Part shown: positions 33,978-42,455 of the stretch, in pieces
Numbering within the stretch: the first letter of the stretch is position 1
Layout: every line of letters begins with the position of its first letter
NCBI GenBank assembly: GCA_050945515.1
Contig: JBMNTB010000001.1
Coordinates: 62,001 to 126,000, forward strand
Reading direction: 5' to 3'
Length of the DNA: 64,000 nucleotides
Source: UBA1046 sp050945515
GTDB taxonomy: Bacteria; Bacillota; Clostridia; Saccharofermentanales; DTU023
Program-made: the position numbers and the translations under genes
Notes under the pieces: model-generated
Databases searched by the model: none
What the model saw: only the letters and a program-made list of their open reading frames with translations
What the model was told of the DNA's origin: nothing

Positions 33978-35228
33978 ATGAAGAAACAATCCAGAAAGCC
34001 GGAGCGGAAGATTTTGCCCGTCCTGCTGGGCACTGATCTCAATACTTACGGGGTTGCAGTACAATTTCATGCTGCTTACGGCATTAAATCACTGGCTATC
34101 GGCAAGAGCAGACTGGTCTTTACAGAAGAGTCCAAGATTATTGATGTTATTACTTTTCCCAACTTTGACCAGCCGGATACTTTTGTGGCAACACTGGTTA
34201 GAGAGGGTCAGAGATTAAAGCAGCAATATGATCATCTAATCCTGTTGGCCGCCAATGACAATTATGCCGAGTTGGCCATCAGGCATCAGGCTCAACTGGC
34301 AGACCTTTTTCACTTGCCTTTCGTCTCTGAAACTCTGATGGAAAATCTGATGCTGAAAGATCGTTTTTATGAGCTTTGTGACCGGCACGGCCTGGCCTAT
34401 CCGGAGACAGTTGCAGTCAGAGCCTGTGATGCGCCTTTTGATCTGAGCCTGCCCTTTACTTATCCTGTGATCTGTAAGCCCTCCAATTCCACCACTTACT
34501 TTCCTTTGGATTTTCCCGGGAAAGAGAAGGCCTATTTTGTCGAAGACGCAGAGCGACTCAAGCAGATCTTAGCTCTGGTTTATGGCCAAGGCTATCCGGA
34601 TGCCATGATTGTCCAAGACTATATTCCGGGCGATGATACTTGCGGTCTGGTCGCCAATGGTTACTGTGACCAAGAGGGCAGAGTACGGATGTTGTCTTTG
34701 GGCAGGCCGATTCTGGAAGATCCGACTCCGATTTACATCGGCAATTATGCAGCTATACGCGATATAAAAGCGCCGGACTTGGCACAGCGACTGACTGATT
34801 TCTTAGAAAAAATTGCTTTTACCGGCATGGTTAATGCTGACTTCAAATATGATCATCGCGATGGGCAATATAAAATTTTCGAGATAAATCTGCGCCAGGG
34901 TCGGGCCAGCAATTATACGATGCTTGCCGGTTGCAACTTAGCGGAAGCCTTGGTGACTGACTTAGTTGAGGGAACAGTCACAGCACCTGTCTATGACAAT
35001 AATCAATCTTTCCTATGGCTGTCTGTGCCCCCGGAAGTTGTTACGGCAATGACAGAGGATGAACAGTGCAGAGACTTCGCTGCACAGATGATTAAGAATC
35101 GCAATTATCTTGTCTGCTACCGCTATCGACCCGATCTGAGCTTAAAACGCCGCCTTATGCTGGACAGATATGATAAACAGCTATTGCTGCGTTATCGGCA
35201 GCATTTTGTGCCTCGCCGACTAAGATAG
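33978..35228 (+). CDS. ATP-grasp carboxylate-amine ligase, D-aspartate-ligase-like
   Basis: ATP-grasp enzyme of about 416 aa. The N-terminal pre-ATP-grasp segment LPVLLGTDLNTYGVAVQFHA resembles D-aspartate ligase of Enterococcus (Aslfm type), which activates D-Asp and attaches it to the lysine of peptidoglycan precursors. ATP-grasp features are YPVICKPSNSTTY, VQDYIPGDDT, and the metal-binding EINLRQGRASNY near the C-terminal third. The adjacent FemX-type gene (8 bases downstream) supports a cross-bridge role. I start at ATG 33978, with AGGGG 5 bases upstream. Substrate assignment is by resemblance and context; other amine ligases remain possible. Confidence 0.7.
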   Translation: MKKQSRKPERKILPVLLGTDLNTYGVAVQFHAAYGIKSLAIGKSRLVFTEESKIIDVITFPNFDQPDTFVATLVREGQRLKQQYDHLILLAANDNYAELAIRHQAQLADLFHLPFVSETLMENLMLKDRFYELCDRHGLAYPETVAVRACDAPFDLSLPFTYPVICKPSNSTTYFPLDFPGKEKAYFVEDAERLKQILALVYGQGYPDAMIVQDYIPGDDTCGLVANGYCDQEGRVRMLSLGRPILEDPTPIYIGNYAAIRDIKAPDLAQRLTDFLEKIAFTGMVNADFKYDHRDGQYKIFEINLRQGRASNYTMLAGCNLAEALVTDLVEGTVTAPVYDNNQSFLWLSVPPEVVTAMTEDEQCRDFAAQMIKNRNYLVCYRYRPDLSLKRRLMLDRYDKQLLLRYRQHFVPRRLR

Positions 35229-35236
35229 GAGAGAAT

Positions 35237-36232
35237 ATGAGCAGAATTGACTGTAATGACCAACAAGCTCTGGAACGCTATGATGCTTTTTTGCAACAGT
35301 CGCCTTGGGCTACTTTCTATCAGGACCGCGGTTGGGCCTGTGTAAAAAACAATTGGCAATCGGCCTATTTTATTTATGAGAGAGAAGATGCAGTTGTTGG
35401 CGCTGTATCTGCCTTAAGTATTAAAGCCGCCAATGGCCATCCCTTTATTTATTGCAGTAGAGGACCGGTGATTGATCCGGACGATATTGCTATCTGGCGG
35501 GATATGTTAGCTGAGCTTAGAGCCTATGCTCAGGAAATCAAGGCTTTTTATGTTCGTTTTGATCCGGAATTGGCAGCCGATCCTCATCTGGTACAGTTTT
35601 TTACCGGCCTGGGTCTAGTCGTACGCTCTGAGAATTTGCCCCTGAAGACTTTCACCCAACCACGTTGCAATGCCGTTTTAGACTTAGAGGGGAAAAGTGC
35701 TGAAAAAATTCTGATGGGCTTTGATGCCAGAAAGCGTTACGATATCCGGGTTGGCTTGAAGCATAATATCAGTTATAGACAGGGCCGTGATGAGAATACT
35801 CTCACCATTTTTTCACAGATGATAGACAGTATGTCTGAACGCAAGGGTATCGCTATGCGGGATAAAGCTTATTTTCAGCGTTTGCTAACGGCTTTCCCCA
35901 CATCCTGCATTACCCTTGCCAGCTATGAGGGAACGGACATCTGTGGTGCTTTAATGTTGCCTTATGGTCGTAAAATAACATTTCTCTATGCGGCATCATT
36001 AGACATATATAGATCAATTCAGGCCCCCAATGCCTTGCTTTGGCATCTGATAGAACAGGCACTAGACCAAAAATATACTGCTTTCGATTTAGGCGGTGTA
36101 TTTGGCTTGGATGGATCATGCCCGCTCTATGCCTACAAGAAAGGCTTCGTTAAACAGGAAGGAATAACTTGCTATATCGGTGAGCTGGATCTGGTATTGT
36201 CAGAAGAACTTTATGCAGACTTCATCTCATAA
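35237..36232 (+). CDS. FemX/FemAB family peptidoglycan bridge aminoacyltransferase
   Basis: GNAT-fold transferase that adds an amino acid from aminoacyl-tRNA to the peptide side chain of lipid II. The N-terminal SPWATFYQDRGWACVK matches the FemX/LplA-like start, and the C-terminal half has LLWHLIEQALDQKYTAFDLGG and CPLYAYKKGFV, the FDLGG...LYxFKxxF pattern of the family. Length 331 aa fits FemX-type single enzymes (no coiled-coil arm of FemA/B). It follows the ATP-grasp ligase by 8 bases with an AGGAGAG site. The amino acid used cannot be told. No terminator is evident before the rpmH promoters. Confidence 0.87.
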   Translation: MSRIDCNDQQALERYDAFLQQSPWATFYQDRGWACVKNNWQSAYFIYEREDAVVGAVSALSIKAANGHPFIYCSRGPVIDPDDIAIWRDMLAELRAYAQEIKAFYVRFDPELAADPHLVQFFTGLGLVVRSENLPLKTFTQPRCNAVLDLEGKSAEKILMGFDARKRYDIRVGLKHNISYRQGRDENTLTIFSQMIDSMSERKGIAMRDKAYFQRLLTAFPTSCITLASYEGTDICGALMLPYGRKITFLYAASLDIYRSIQAPNALLWHLIEQALDQKYTAFDLGGVFGLDGSCPLYAYKKGFVKQEGITCYIGELDLVLSEELYADFIS

Positions 36233-36245
36233 TCCTGTTTCTAAT

Positions 36246-36275
36246 TTGACAGAAAAGGGTCCGGGTTAGTATAAT
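36246..36275 (+). promoter_or_regulatory. rpmH promoter P1
   Basis: TTGACA (36246-36251), 18-base spacer, TATAAT (36270-36275): both hexamers are perfect sigma-A consensus, as expected for a ribosomal protein gene. It starts only about 14 bases after the FemX-type stop. Confidence 0.8.
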
Positions 36276-36285
36276 TGGCAGGCTG

Positions 36286-36313
36286 TTGACTGTAATTGTT
36301 GCCTGTATATAGT
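36286..36313 (+). promoter_or_regulatory. rpmH promoter P2
   Basis: TTGACT (36286-36291), 16-base spacer, TATAGT (36308-36313). It is in tandem with P1, giving a leader of about 50 bases for rpmH. Confidence 0.6.
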
Positions 36314-36370
36314 ATGATCTGCAGGAACAGATATTAATAAATAGCCGGCACAGTGCGAAAGGAGGAGTAT

Positions 36371-36508
36371 ATGCCTAAAAGAACCTATCAGCCGAAGAAA
36401 CGGCAGCGAAAAAGAGAACACGGTTTTCGCAAGAGAATGCTAAAAGCCTCAGGTCGCAAAATCCTGGCCAGAAGACGACTCAAGGGAAGAAAAAGACTCT
36501 CACACTAA
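36371..36508 (+). CDS. rpmH: 50S ribosomal protein L34
   Basis: 45-residue, very basic protein beginning MPKRTYQPKKRQRKREHGF and ending ARRRLKGRKRLSH, the full canonical L34. A strong AAAGGAGGAG precedes the ATG by 4-5 bases. It leads the conserved rpmH-rnpA-yidD-yidC-jag-mnmE-mnmG-rsmG order. dnaA, usually divergent from rpmH, is not on its left side here; a FemX-type gene is. A terminator begins inside its stop codon. Confidence 0.98.
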   Translation: MPKRTYQPKKRQRKREHGFRKRMLKASGRKILARRRLKGRKRLSH

Positions 36509-36535
36509 GACCGCAGACTATGTGGTCTTTTTTTT
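36508..36535 (+). terminator. Intrinsic terminator between rpmH and rnpA
   Basis: AGACCGC (36508-36514) pairs with GTGGTCT (36522-36528) with one G-U, around loop AGACTAT, followed by an eight-T run that counts from the last stem base. The stem starts with the final A of the rpmH stop codon, and the T-run ends one base before the rnpA ATG. It should cut rnpA transcription relative to rpmH and also occupies the place of the rnpA ribosome binding site. Confidence 0.85.
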
Positions 36536-36536
36536 C

Positions 36537-36902
36537 ATGACAGATAATAAACCGTATCCGACCATAAAAGCTAATCGCGACTTCTCGCTGACTTACCGCA
36601 AGGGAAAAATAGTGCGCAGTGAGAGTCTGATTTTGCATTTCAGGCAGCGAAAAGACCCGGGACCACCGCGTGTCGGATATACTGTAAGCCGCAAAGTAAA
36701 ATCCGCTGTTAAGCGCAATCGGCTGAAGCGACTACTGCGTGAAGCCATGCGGCTGACGGAACTTCAGATTCGGCCGGGGCTGGATCTGATACTGGTCGCC
36801 AAATTAAAGCCGGTGGCTCCTGATTTTCATAGCCTATGTCAGGAACTTAATGATATGATAGTCAGAGCCGGACTGGCGGTGAAAGAAGAAGAAAGTGACT
36901 GA
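36537..36902 (+). CDS. rnpA: Ribonuclease P protein component
   Basis: Protein subunit that helps the RNase P RNA process the 5' ends of pre-tRNAs. Family features are KANRDFSLTYRKGK at the N-terminus and the RNR motif region GYTVSRKVKSAVKRNRLKRLLREAMR. Length 121 aa from ATG 36537, which lies where the family normally starts; an in-frame GTG at 36522 lies in the terminator stem and is rejected. No Shine-Dalgarno sequence is present, because the eight-T terminator tail abuts the ATG. It overlaps yidD by 8 bases. Confidence 0.95.
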   Translation: MTDNKPYPTIKANRDFSLTYRKGKIVRSESLILHFRQRKDPGPPRVGYTVSRKVKSAVKRNRLKRLLREAMRLTELQIRPGLDLILVAKLKPVAPDFHSLCQELNDMIVRAGLAVKEEESD

Positions 36903-37182
36903 TAAGTGCTGCCATCACAAATTTACAATAGACGGGAACCGAAATAGCACCCGGATTCGCCTCAGCTCCTGGGTCAGTAAAAAACTGATCGGACTGATCC
37001 GCATTTACCAGAGGGGGCGTTCGGAGGCAGCACGAGGGCACTGTCGATTTACACCTACCTGTTCGCAGTATGCGATAGATGCCATTTCTCGCTATGGTGT
37101 ACTGCGGGGCGGGCTGAAAGCGGTCGGACGTATCCTCCGTTGCAATCCGCTGAGCAAGGGCGGATACGATCCTGTCCGCTGA
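36895..37182 (+). CDS. yidD: Membrane protein insertion efficiency factor YidD
   Basis: Small amphipathic protein that assists YidC-dependent insertion. The diagnostic CRFTPTCSQYAIDAISRYG and the end NPLSKGGYDPVR are present. The first 25 residues (cysteine and histidine containing) are an unusual extension compared with most YidD proteins, which start near the segment LIGLIRIYQR. The GTG at 36895 overlaps the end of rnpA by 8 bases and follows an A/G-rich stretch; a start further in cannot be excluded. yidC follows 37 bases later. Confidence 0.9.
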   Translation: MTDKCCHHKFTIDGNRNSTRIRLSSWVSKKLIGLIRIYQRGRSEAARGHCRFTPTCSQYAIDAISRYGVLRGGLKAVGRILRCNPLSKGGYDPVR

Positions 37183-37219
37183 TACGGAACAATATTATTA
37201 AGATCGGGGTTATTAGGGT

Positions 37220-38269
37220 ATGCTTAGTCCTCTATACAAATTATTCGGCTTTATTCTGAGCTGGCTTTACTATGTAATTGGCAATTACGGCCTGGTGATT
37301 ATTTTCTTCACGCTGGCTCTCAATGCGTTGTTGATTCCTATGCGCTTGAAGGCGCAGCGCAGTACGATCAGACAGCAATTTTTGCAGCCTGCCATGAACG
37401 ATATCCGGCGGCATTATGCCAAAGATCCGCAGAAGCAGCAACAGGTGTTGACCCAATTTATGAAGGACAATGGAGTTTCGATGGGCAGCGGCTGTCTCAC
37501 CTCTTTGATTCCCCTGATCATCATCTGGCCGATCTGGCGCATTATCCGCGCACCCTTGCAATATGTCGGGCAGGTCTCAGTAGAAAATATCACCAAGATT
37601 GCAGAATTTCTGGCTGGAAAGGGTCTGATGAGTGAAGCGGCAGTCAAAGCTGCGACGCAAAACGATCTGCCGATTATTAATATTCTGACCAATAATGCCA
37701 GCGCACTGGCCGAATCGGTCAATCAGGGCTGGCTGCGACCGGATCAATTGGTTAACACCAGCTTTCTGGGCATGGACCTGGGCCGCGTGCCCTCCTATAA
37801 TCCGGCGGACTGGTTTGGTCCTAACTGGAGAATTGAACTGCCCCTACTGATTCTGCCGCTTCTGACTATTATAACCATGATCTTGAATATGCGCTTTGCG
37901 CGCCTGAATGTTCTGCGCCCGGCCCCTTCGAAAGCAGAGATTGAACGCGCTAAAAATAATCCGGCTAAAGCCGGCCAGGCAACGGTGGATCCCTCTGAAA
38001 AAACCATGAAATATATGCAGTGGTTTATGCCGATCCTGATGATATTCACCGTCTTTACGATGCCCTCAGCCATGGGACTGTACTGGGTGATGTCCAATGT
38101 AATCTTCATTTTGCAGTCTGTGATTAGTTATCAGATGTATATTAAGCCGGCCAGAGTTCTGCTGGCGAGAGGCGCGGAAGCAGATGATCCTGCCCCGCAA
38201 TCTGCTGCCAAGGAAGATAAAGAGACCGGCAAGGGGTCAAAGAGCAAAAAACGCGGGAAAGACCGTTAG
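37220..38269 (+). CDS. yidC: Membrane protein insertase YidC/OxaA
   Basis: Inserts membrane proteins with or without the Sec translocon. Five hydrophobic segments are visible: near residues 15-40 (VIGNYGLVIIFFTLALNALL), around 95-110, 210-230 and two near 265-310 (MPILMIFTVFTMPSAMGLYWV). The groove arginine is in LIPMRLKAQRS. There is no lipoprotein signal, unlike SpoIIIJ/YqjG of Bacillus, and an insertion of about 90 residues separates the second and third helices. The C-terminus ends in a Lys-rich tail (KGSKSKKRGKDR), common in forms that bind ribosomes. Length is 349 aa. Confidence 0.95.
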   Translation: MLSPLYKLFGFILSWLYYVIGNYGLVIIFFTLALNALLIPMRLKAQRSTIRQQFLQPAMNDIRRHYAKDPQKQQQVLTQFMKDNGVSMGSGCLTSLIPLIIIWPIWRIIRAPLQYVGQVSVENITKIAEFLAGKGLMSEAAVKAATQNDLPIINILTNNASALAESVNQGWLRPDQLVNTSFLGMDLGRVPSYNPADWFGPNWRIELPLLILPLLTIITMILNMRFARLNVLRPAPSKAEIERAKNNPAKAGQATVDPSEKTMKYMQWFMPILMIFTVFTMPSAMGLYWVMSNVIFILQSVISYQMYIKPARVLLARGAEADDPAPQSAAKEDKETGKGSKSKKRGKDR

Positions 38270-38301
38270 AACGAAACCTTTTCCGCTTGGGAGGACCATA
38301 G

Positions 38302-39108
38302 ATGGGTAGTTTTATTGAAAAAACCGGCAAGACGGTTGATCTTGCCATTTCCGAAGCCCTGTCCGAATTAAATCTAAATGCAGATGAAGTTGTGATTGAA
38401 GTTTTGGATGAAGGTGAGAGCGGAGGCCTTCTAGGTTTTGGCAGAAAGCCTGCGCGTATCAGAATTTATTTCGATGAGGAGGCAGGGCAAGATACAGAAA
38501 CAACAGCTGAAGCGGAAAATTTTGTCGCAGAGGAAATAATTTCTCACGAAGCCGAGTTTGAAAGAGAGCAGGGAAGCGAGTCCGAAAGTACTGACCTGGA
38601 AATAGCAGAAAATGCAGCACTGGACTATCTGCAAGAAGTTATGGGCGGCATGGGCATGCATGGCCGTATCTCGTCCTGGCTGGATGAGGGCAGTAGCTTG
38701 CATATTGAAGTTGAAGGTGAGGATCTCGGTCCCGCTATCGGCCGCAGAGGAGAAACTCTGGATGCCATCCAATATCTGACCAATCTGGCCGCTAATGCTC
38801 ATACTGACGAACATGTGCGTATTATCGTGGATATAGCAGGCTATCGCCAGCGTCAAAACAAGAAATTGCATGAACTCGCTCTTCGTTCGGCAGAACGTGT
38901 ACTGAATGAGAACCGGAAACTTAGGCTCAAGCCAATGACACCGGCGGAAAGGCGTGAAATTCATCTTACGCTGGCAGATTATCCGGGTATCACGACCTGG
39001 AGCGAGGGTTATGAGCCGATACGCTGTATCGTCATAGGACCTGAAGCGGACGAGGAGTCTAAGACTAAGAAAGAAGATTATTGGGATGATAACGAAGGCG
39101 ATAACTGA
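38302..39108 (+). CDS. jag: Jag/KhpB RNA-binding protein (Jag-N, KH, R3H)
   Basis: RNA-binding protein that with KhpA influences cell division and elongation in Bacillota. The Jag-N domain occupies residues 1-55 (GGLLGFGRKPARIRIYF), an acidic linker follows to about 105, then a KH domain (LGPAIGRRGETLDAIQYLTN) and a C-terminal R3H domain (MTPAERREIHLTLADYPGITTWSEG). Length 268 aa is normal. An AGGA-type site precedes the ATG. The end overlaps mnmE by 23 bases. Confidence 0.95.
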   Translation: MGSFIEKTGKTVDLAISEALSELNLNADEVVIEVLDEGESGGLLGFGRKPARIRIYFDEEAGQDTETTAEAENFVAEEIISHEAEFEREQGSESESTDLEIAENAALDYLQEVMGGMGMHGRISSWLDEGSSLHIEVEGEDLGPAIGRRGETLDAIQYLTNLAANAHTDEHVRIIVDIAGYRQRQNKKLHELALRSAERVLNENRKLRLKPMTPAERREIHLTLADYPGITTWSEGYEPIRCIVIGPEADEESKTKKEDYWDDNEGDN

Positions 39109-40489
39109 TACCATCGCAGCAGTTTCAACACCGCCGGGAGCAAGTGGCCTGGCGGTTCTGCGTTTATCGGGCCCACAAGCGGCAGAATGCTGCGATCAAT
39201 TGTTTCAACCTTATGCAATAACCCCTGTGCAGCCTTCAGAAATGGCCGGCTATACTACGGCAGTGGGCACATGGGCAGGGTTGGATGAAGTTGTGCTTAG
39301 CTGTTTTAAGGCACCCCATTCTTTTACCGGGGAAGATGTATTTGAGATTTCCTGCCACGGAGGAACGGCTGTTAAGCAAGCGATTTTGGACAGTTTGATC
39401 TCTGTCGGCGCTCGTCTGGCTGAACCGGGCGAATTTAGCAAACGTGCCTTTATCAATGGCAAAATGGATCTGTCCCAGGCTGAGGCCGTGATGGATTTGA
39501 TCGGTGCTGAGGCATCCCGCCAGGTACAGGCAGCTTTCAAGCAACTGAAAGGGCAACTATCCGGCAAAATCAGAGCCAGAGCCGATGCGCTCTATGAACT
39601 GATGGCCAGAATCGAGGTCATCCTGGAATTTCCTGAGCTGGAAGAGACGCCCCCTGCGCTGCAGCAATTGGCAGACGACACGGCATTGGAGGGTGACAGG
39701 ATTCGGCAACTGGCTGTGGGCTATGGCCGAGGCAAGGTGGTCCGCGAGGGCCTCAGAGTTGCGATCGCAGGCCGGCCGAATGCCGGCAAGTCGACCTTGC
39801 TCAATAATCTGGTGGGAGAAGATAAGGCTATTGTAACCTCGATTCCCGGCACTACTCGTGATCTGGTAGAGGCACATCTTATAGTTGACGGCTACTTGGT
39901 GCTTTTGACAGATACAGCCGGCCTGACTCTGGATACGGCGGATCCGGTCGAGCAGGAAGGTGTGCGCCGAGCCCGCCGGGCCCATGCGGAGGCCGATCTT
40001 CTGTTTTGGCTGATTTCACCTCCCTTGCCGGCCACCGCGGAACTGGAGCAGGAGATGGCTGAGATTAGAGAAATTATGGCAGCGGGCAAAGATCTGGTAT
40101 TGGTCCTTGGCAAGGACGACCAGGGTGAATCGGCGGCGATCCAAGCTCTGATTGAAAAATATTTAACCACAGTGGATATTGTCAGATTTTCCAAGCAAGC
40201 AGACGACGATACTAAACGGATTAAAGATAAAATCAGTGATCATCTGCGGCAACTGGAACGACAATATGATCAAGATACCTTAATTACTCATGAGAGACAT
40301 CGCAAACTGCTGGAGGATGCGGCCGCAGAATTGGCACAGGCGGCAGCGGAGATCAAATCCGGTCTTACCTTAGACCTGGTAGCTACCAGGTTACGTCAGG
40401 CTGCGGAACTGCTGGCAGAGATGACCGGAGACAGCGTCGATGCCGGACTGGTTGACACCATCTTCTCACGTTTTTGTGTAGGTAAATAA
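39086..40489 (+). CDS. mnmE: tRNA uridine-5-carboxymethylaminomethyl modification GTPase MnmE
   Basis: Works with MnmG to modify U34 of several tRNAs. The N-terminal folate-binding domain starts TDTIAAVSTPPGASGLAVLRLSG-like (split here), contains the SFTGEDVFEISCHGG segment, and the inserted G domain carries GRPNAGKST, IPGTTRD, TDTAGL and the specificity segment LGKDD. The C-terminal FCVGK is the catalytic Cys tail. Length 467 aa is normal. The start lies within the end of jag (23-base overlap). mnmG follows 5 bases after the stop. Confidence 0.97.
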   Translation: MITKAITDTIAAVSTPPGASGLAVLRLSGPQAAECCDQLFQPYAITPVQPSEMAGYTTAVGTWAGLDEVVLSCFKAPHSFTGEDVFEISCHGGTAVKQAILDSLISVGARLAEPGEFSKRAFINGKMDLSQAEAVMDLIGAEASRQVQAAFKQLKGQLSGKIRARADALYELMARIEVILEFPELEETPPALQQLADDTALEGDRIRQLAVGYGRGKVVREGLRVAIAGRPNAGKSTLLNNLVGEDKAIVTSIPGTTRDLVEAHLIVDGYLVLLTDTAGLTLDTADPVEQEGVRRARRAHAEADLLFWLISPPLPATAELEQEMAEIREIMAAGKDLVLVLGKDDQGESAAIQALIEKYLTTVDIVRFSKQADDDTKRIKDKISDHLRQLERQYDQDTLITHERHRKLLEDAAAELAQAAAEIKSGLTLDLVATRLRQAAELLAEMTGDSVDAGLVDTIFSRFCVGK

Positions 40490-40494
40490 TTGAG

Positions 40495-42447
40495 ATGGCA
40501 TCATTGGCATCAGCATTAAAAAAAGACGGTGCCTGGTGCGCCGGCAGCTGTGATCTGGCTGTGGTCGGCGCAGGTCATGCCGGCTGTGAAGCAGCTCTGG
40601 CGGCCGCCAGATTGGGTTACAAAGTCAAGCTGTTCACAATGACCTTAGACAGTCTGGCCAATCTGCCCTGCAATCCCAGTTTAGGCGGCACGGCCAAAGG
40701 ACAGCTGATCAGAGAGATTGACGCTCTGGGCGGTGAAATGGGCAGGATAACGGATCAGGAGATGATCCAGTTCCGGATGCTCAATTCCTCGCGCGGACCG
40801 GCCGTGATGTCACCCCGCACTCAGATTGACCGTGTCGGTTATCAAAGAAGGATGAAGCATGTCTTGGAGCTGGAAAAGAATATTGATCTGCTGCAACAGG
40901 AAGTTACGGATCTGATCTGGGCAGAGGGTGATCGCCCCCGAATCACTGCTGTGCAGACTCGAACCGGCGCTATCTATGACTGCCGAATCTGCATACTGGC
41001 AACGGGAACTTTCCTCGACAGCAAGGTCATCGTGGGTGATGCGATTTATTCCTCCGGCCCGGACTCCTTATTCCCGGCGATTGGTCTGTCAGATGCACTG
41101 GCGGAACTGGGACATACGATCCAGAGATTTAAAACCGGAACTCCCGCCCGCCTGCACCGTCGTTCCCTGAAGCTGGAAGTCTGCGAGATCCAGCCCTCGG
41201 ATCCGGTGGCCCGTCCTTTCTCGCATGACAATGAGGACGATCCGAACTGGCGTCCCAAAGACGAACTCCCCTGTTATCTAACCTGGACTACCGCTGACAC
41301 CAGGGAAATAATCCTTAATAATATCGAGCGTTCACCGCTTTATTCGGGCAAAGTTGAGGGCGTCGGCCCTCGCTATTGTCCCTCGATCGAAGATAAATAT
41401 GTTAAATTCCCCGAGCATGAGAGACATCATGTCTTTTTGGAGCCGACCGGATTGGATACGGAGGAAATGTACGCCTCCGGTCTTTCCTCCAGCATGCCGG
41501 AGGATGTACAGCACGCCATGTTGAAAACCATCCCCGGCATGGAAGATGCCTATATGATGAGAGTGGCCTATGCCATCGATTATGACTGCATTGATCCGAC
41601 AGAACTAAAATTATCCCTGGAATCACGCTTTGTCGATAATCTGTTCCTGGCCGGCCAGATCAACGGTTCCTCCGGCTATGAGGAGGCAGCCGGTCAAGGA
41701 CTGGTTGCCGGCATCAATGCTACGCGCAAGCTGGAAGGCAAGGAGCCGGTCATTATTGATCGTTCCCAGGGTTACATCGGTGTTTTGATTGATGATCTCG
41801 TCACTCGCGGTACCTCAGAGCCCTACCGTATGATGACCTCGCGCGCCGAATACCGTCTGGTTCTGCGCCAGGATAATGCCGATCAGCGTCTGACGCCGCT
41901 GGGCTATGAAATTGGTCTAATCAGTGAGGCGCGTTGGCAGAAATTTCAGCGTAAGCAGGCGCAGATCAGAGATGAAGCCGAACGCCTTAGTCAGGTTATT
42001 TTACAGCCAGGTCCCCGGACAGACCAGTTTTTGCTTGAACACGGCAGCACCCCTCTGCGTGAAGCTACCTCTCTGGCCCGTCTTCTGAAGCGTCCCGAAC
42101 TCAGCTATCAGGATCTGGCAGCATTGGATCCGGAGCGACCGGACATTCCAGCCTATATTACCGCCACGATGGAAATTGATATCAAATACGAAGGCTATAT
42201 CAAGATGGAACAAAACCGCATTGATCGCTTCCGCAAAGTTGAAATGAAGTCTCTGCCGCAAAATTTCGATTACGGTACTATCAGCGGTCTGCGCTTGGAA
42301 GCAGCTCAAAAACTCACTTCGCGCCAACCGTCATCCGTCGGTCAGGCCAGCAGAATCTCCGGTGTTTCACCTGCTGATGTCCAGGTTCTGCTCGTCTGGC
42401 TAGAAGCGGAAAAGCGCCGGGCTGTGGCTGAGCAGGCCCAAGCTTAG
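40495..42447 (+). CDS. mnmG: tRNA uridine-5-carboxymethylaminomethyl modification enzyme MnmG (GidA)
   Basis: FAD-dependent partner of MnmE. The dinucleotide-binding VVGAGHAGCEAALAAAR is near residue 22, followed by LPCNPSLGGTAKGQL, LATGTFLDSKVIVG, FKTGTPARL, the mid-region GPRYCPSIEDKYVKFP and GYEEAAGQGLVAGINA. The C-terminal tRNA-binding domain ends in SGVSPADVQVLLVWL. Length 650 aa is normal. It is 5 bases from mnmE and 8 from rsmG. Confidence 0.97.
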   Translation: MASLASALKKDGAWCAGSCDLAVVGAGHAGCEAALAAARLGYKVKLFTMTLDSLANLPCNPSLGGTAKGQLIREIDALGGEMGRITDQEMIQFRMLNSSRGPAVMSPRTQIDRVGYQRRMKHVLELEKNIDLLQQEVTDLIWAEGDRPRITAVQTRTGAIYDCRICILATGTFLDSKVIVGDAIYSSGPDSLFPAIGLSDALAELGHTIQRFKTGTPARLHRRSLKLEVCEIQPSDPVARPFSHDNEDDPNWRPKDELPCYLTWTTADTREIILNNIERSPLYSGKVEGVGPRYCPSIEDKYVKFPEHERHHVFLEPTGLDTEEMYASGLSSSMPEDVQHAMLKTIPGMEDAYMMRVAYAIDYDCIDPTELKLSLESRFVDNLFLAGQINGSSGYEEAAGQGLVAGINATRKLEGKEPVIIDRSQGYIGVLIDDLVTRGTSEPYRMMTSRAEYRLVLRQDNADQRLTPLGYEIGLISEARWQKFQRKQAQIRDEAERLSQVILQPGPRTDQFLLEHGSTPLREATSLARLLKRPELSYQDLAALDPERPDIPAYITATMEIDIKYEGYIKMEQNRIDRFRKVEMKSLPQNFDYGTISGLRLEAAQKLTSRQPSSVGQASRISGVSPADVQVLLVWLEAEKRRAVAEQAQA

Positions 42448-42455
42448 GACTAACC

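Noticed and set aside
36233..36370. Replication origin upstream of rpmH
   Set aside because: The gap holds two promoters but no DnaA boxes, and dnaA is not adjacent.
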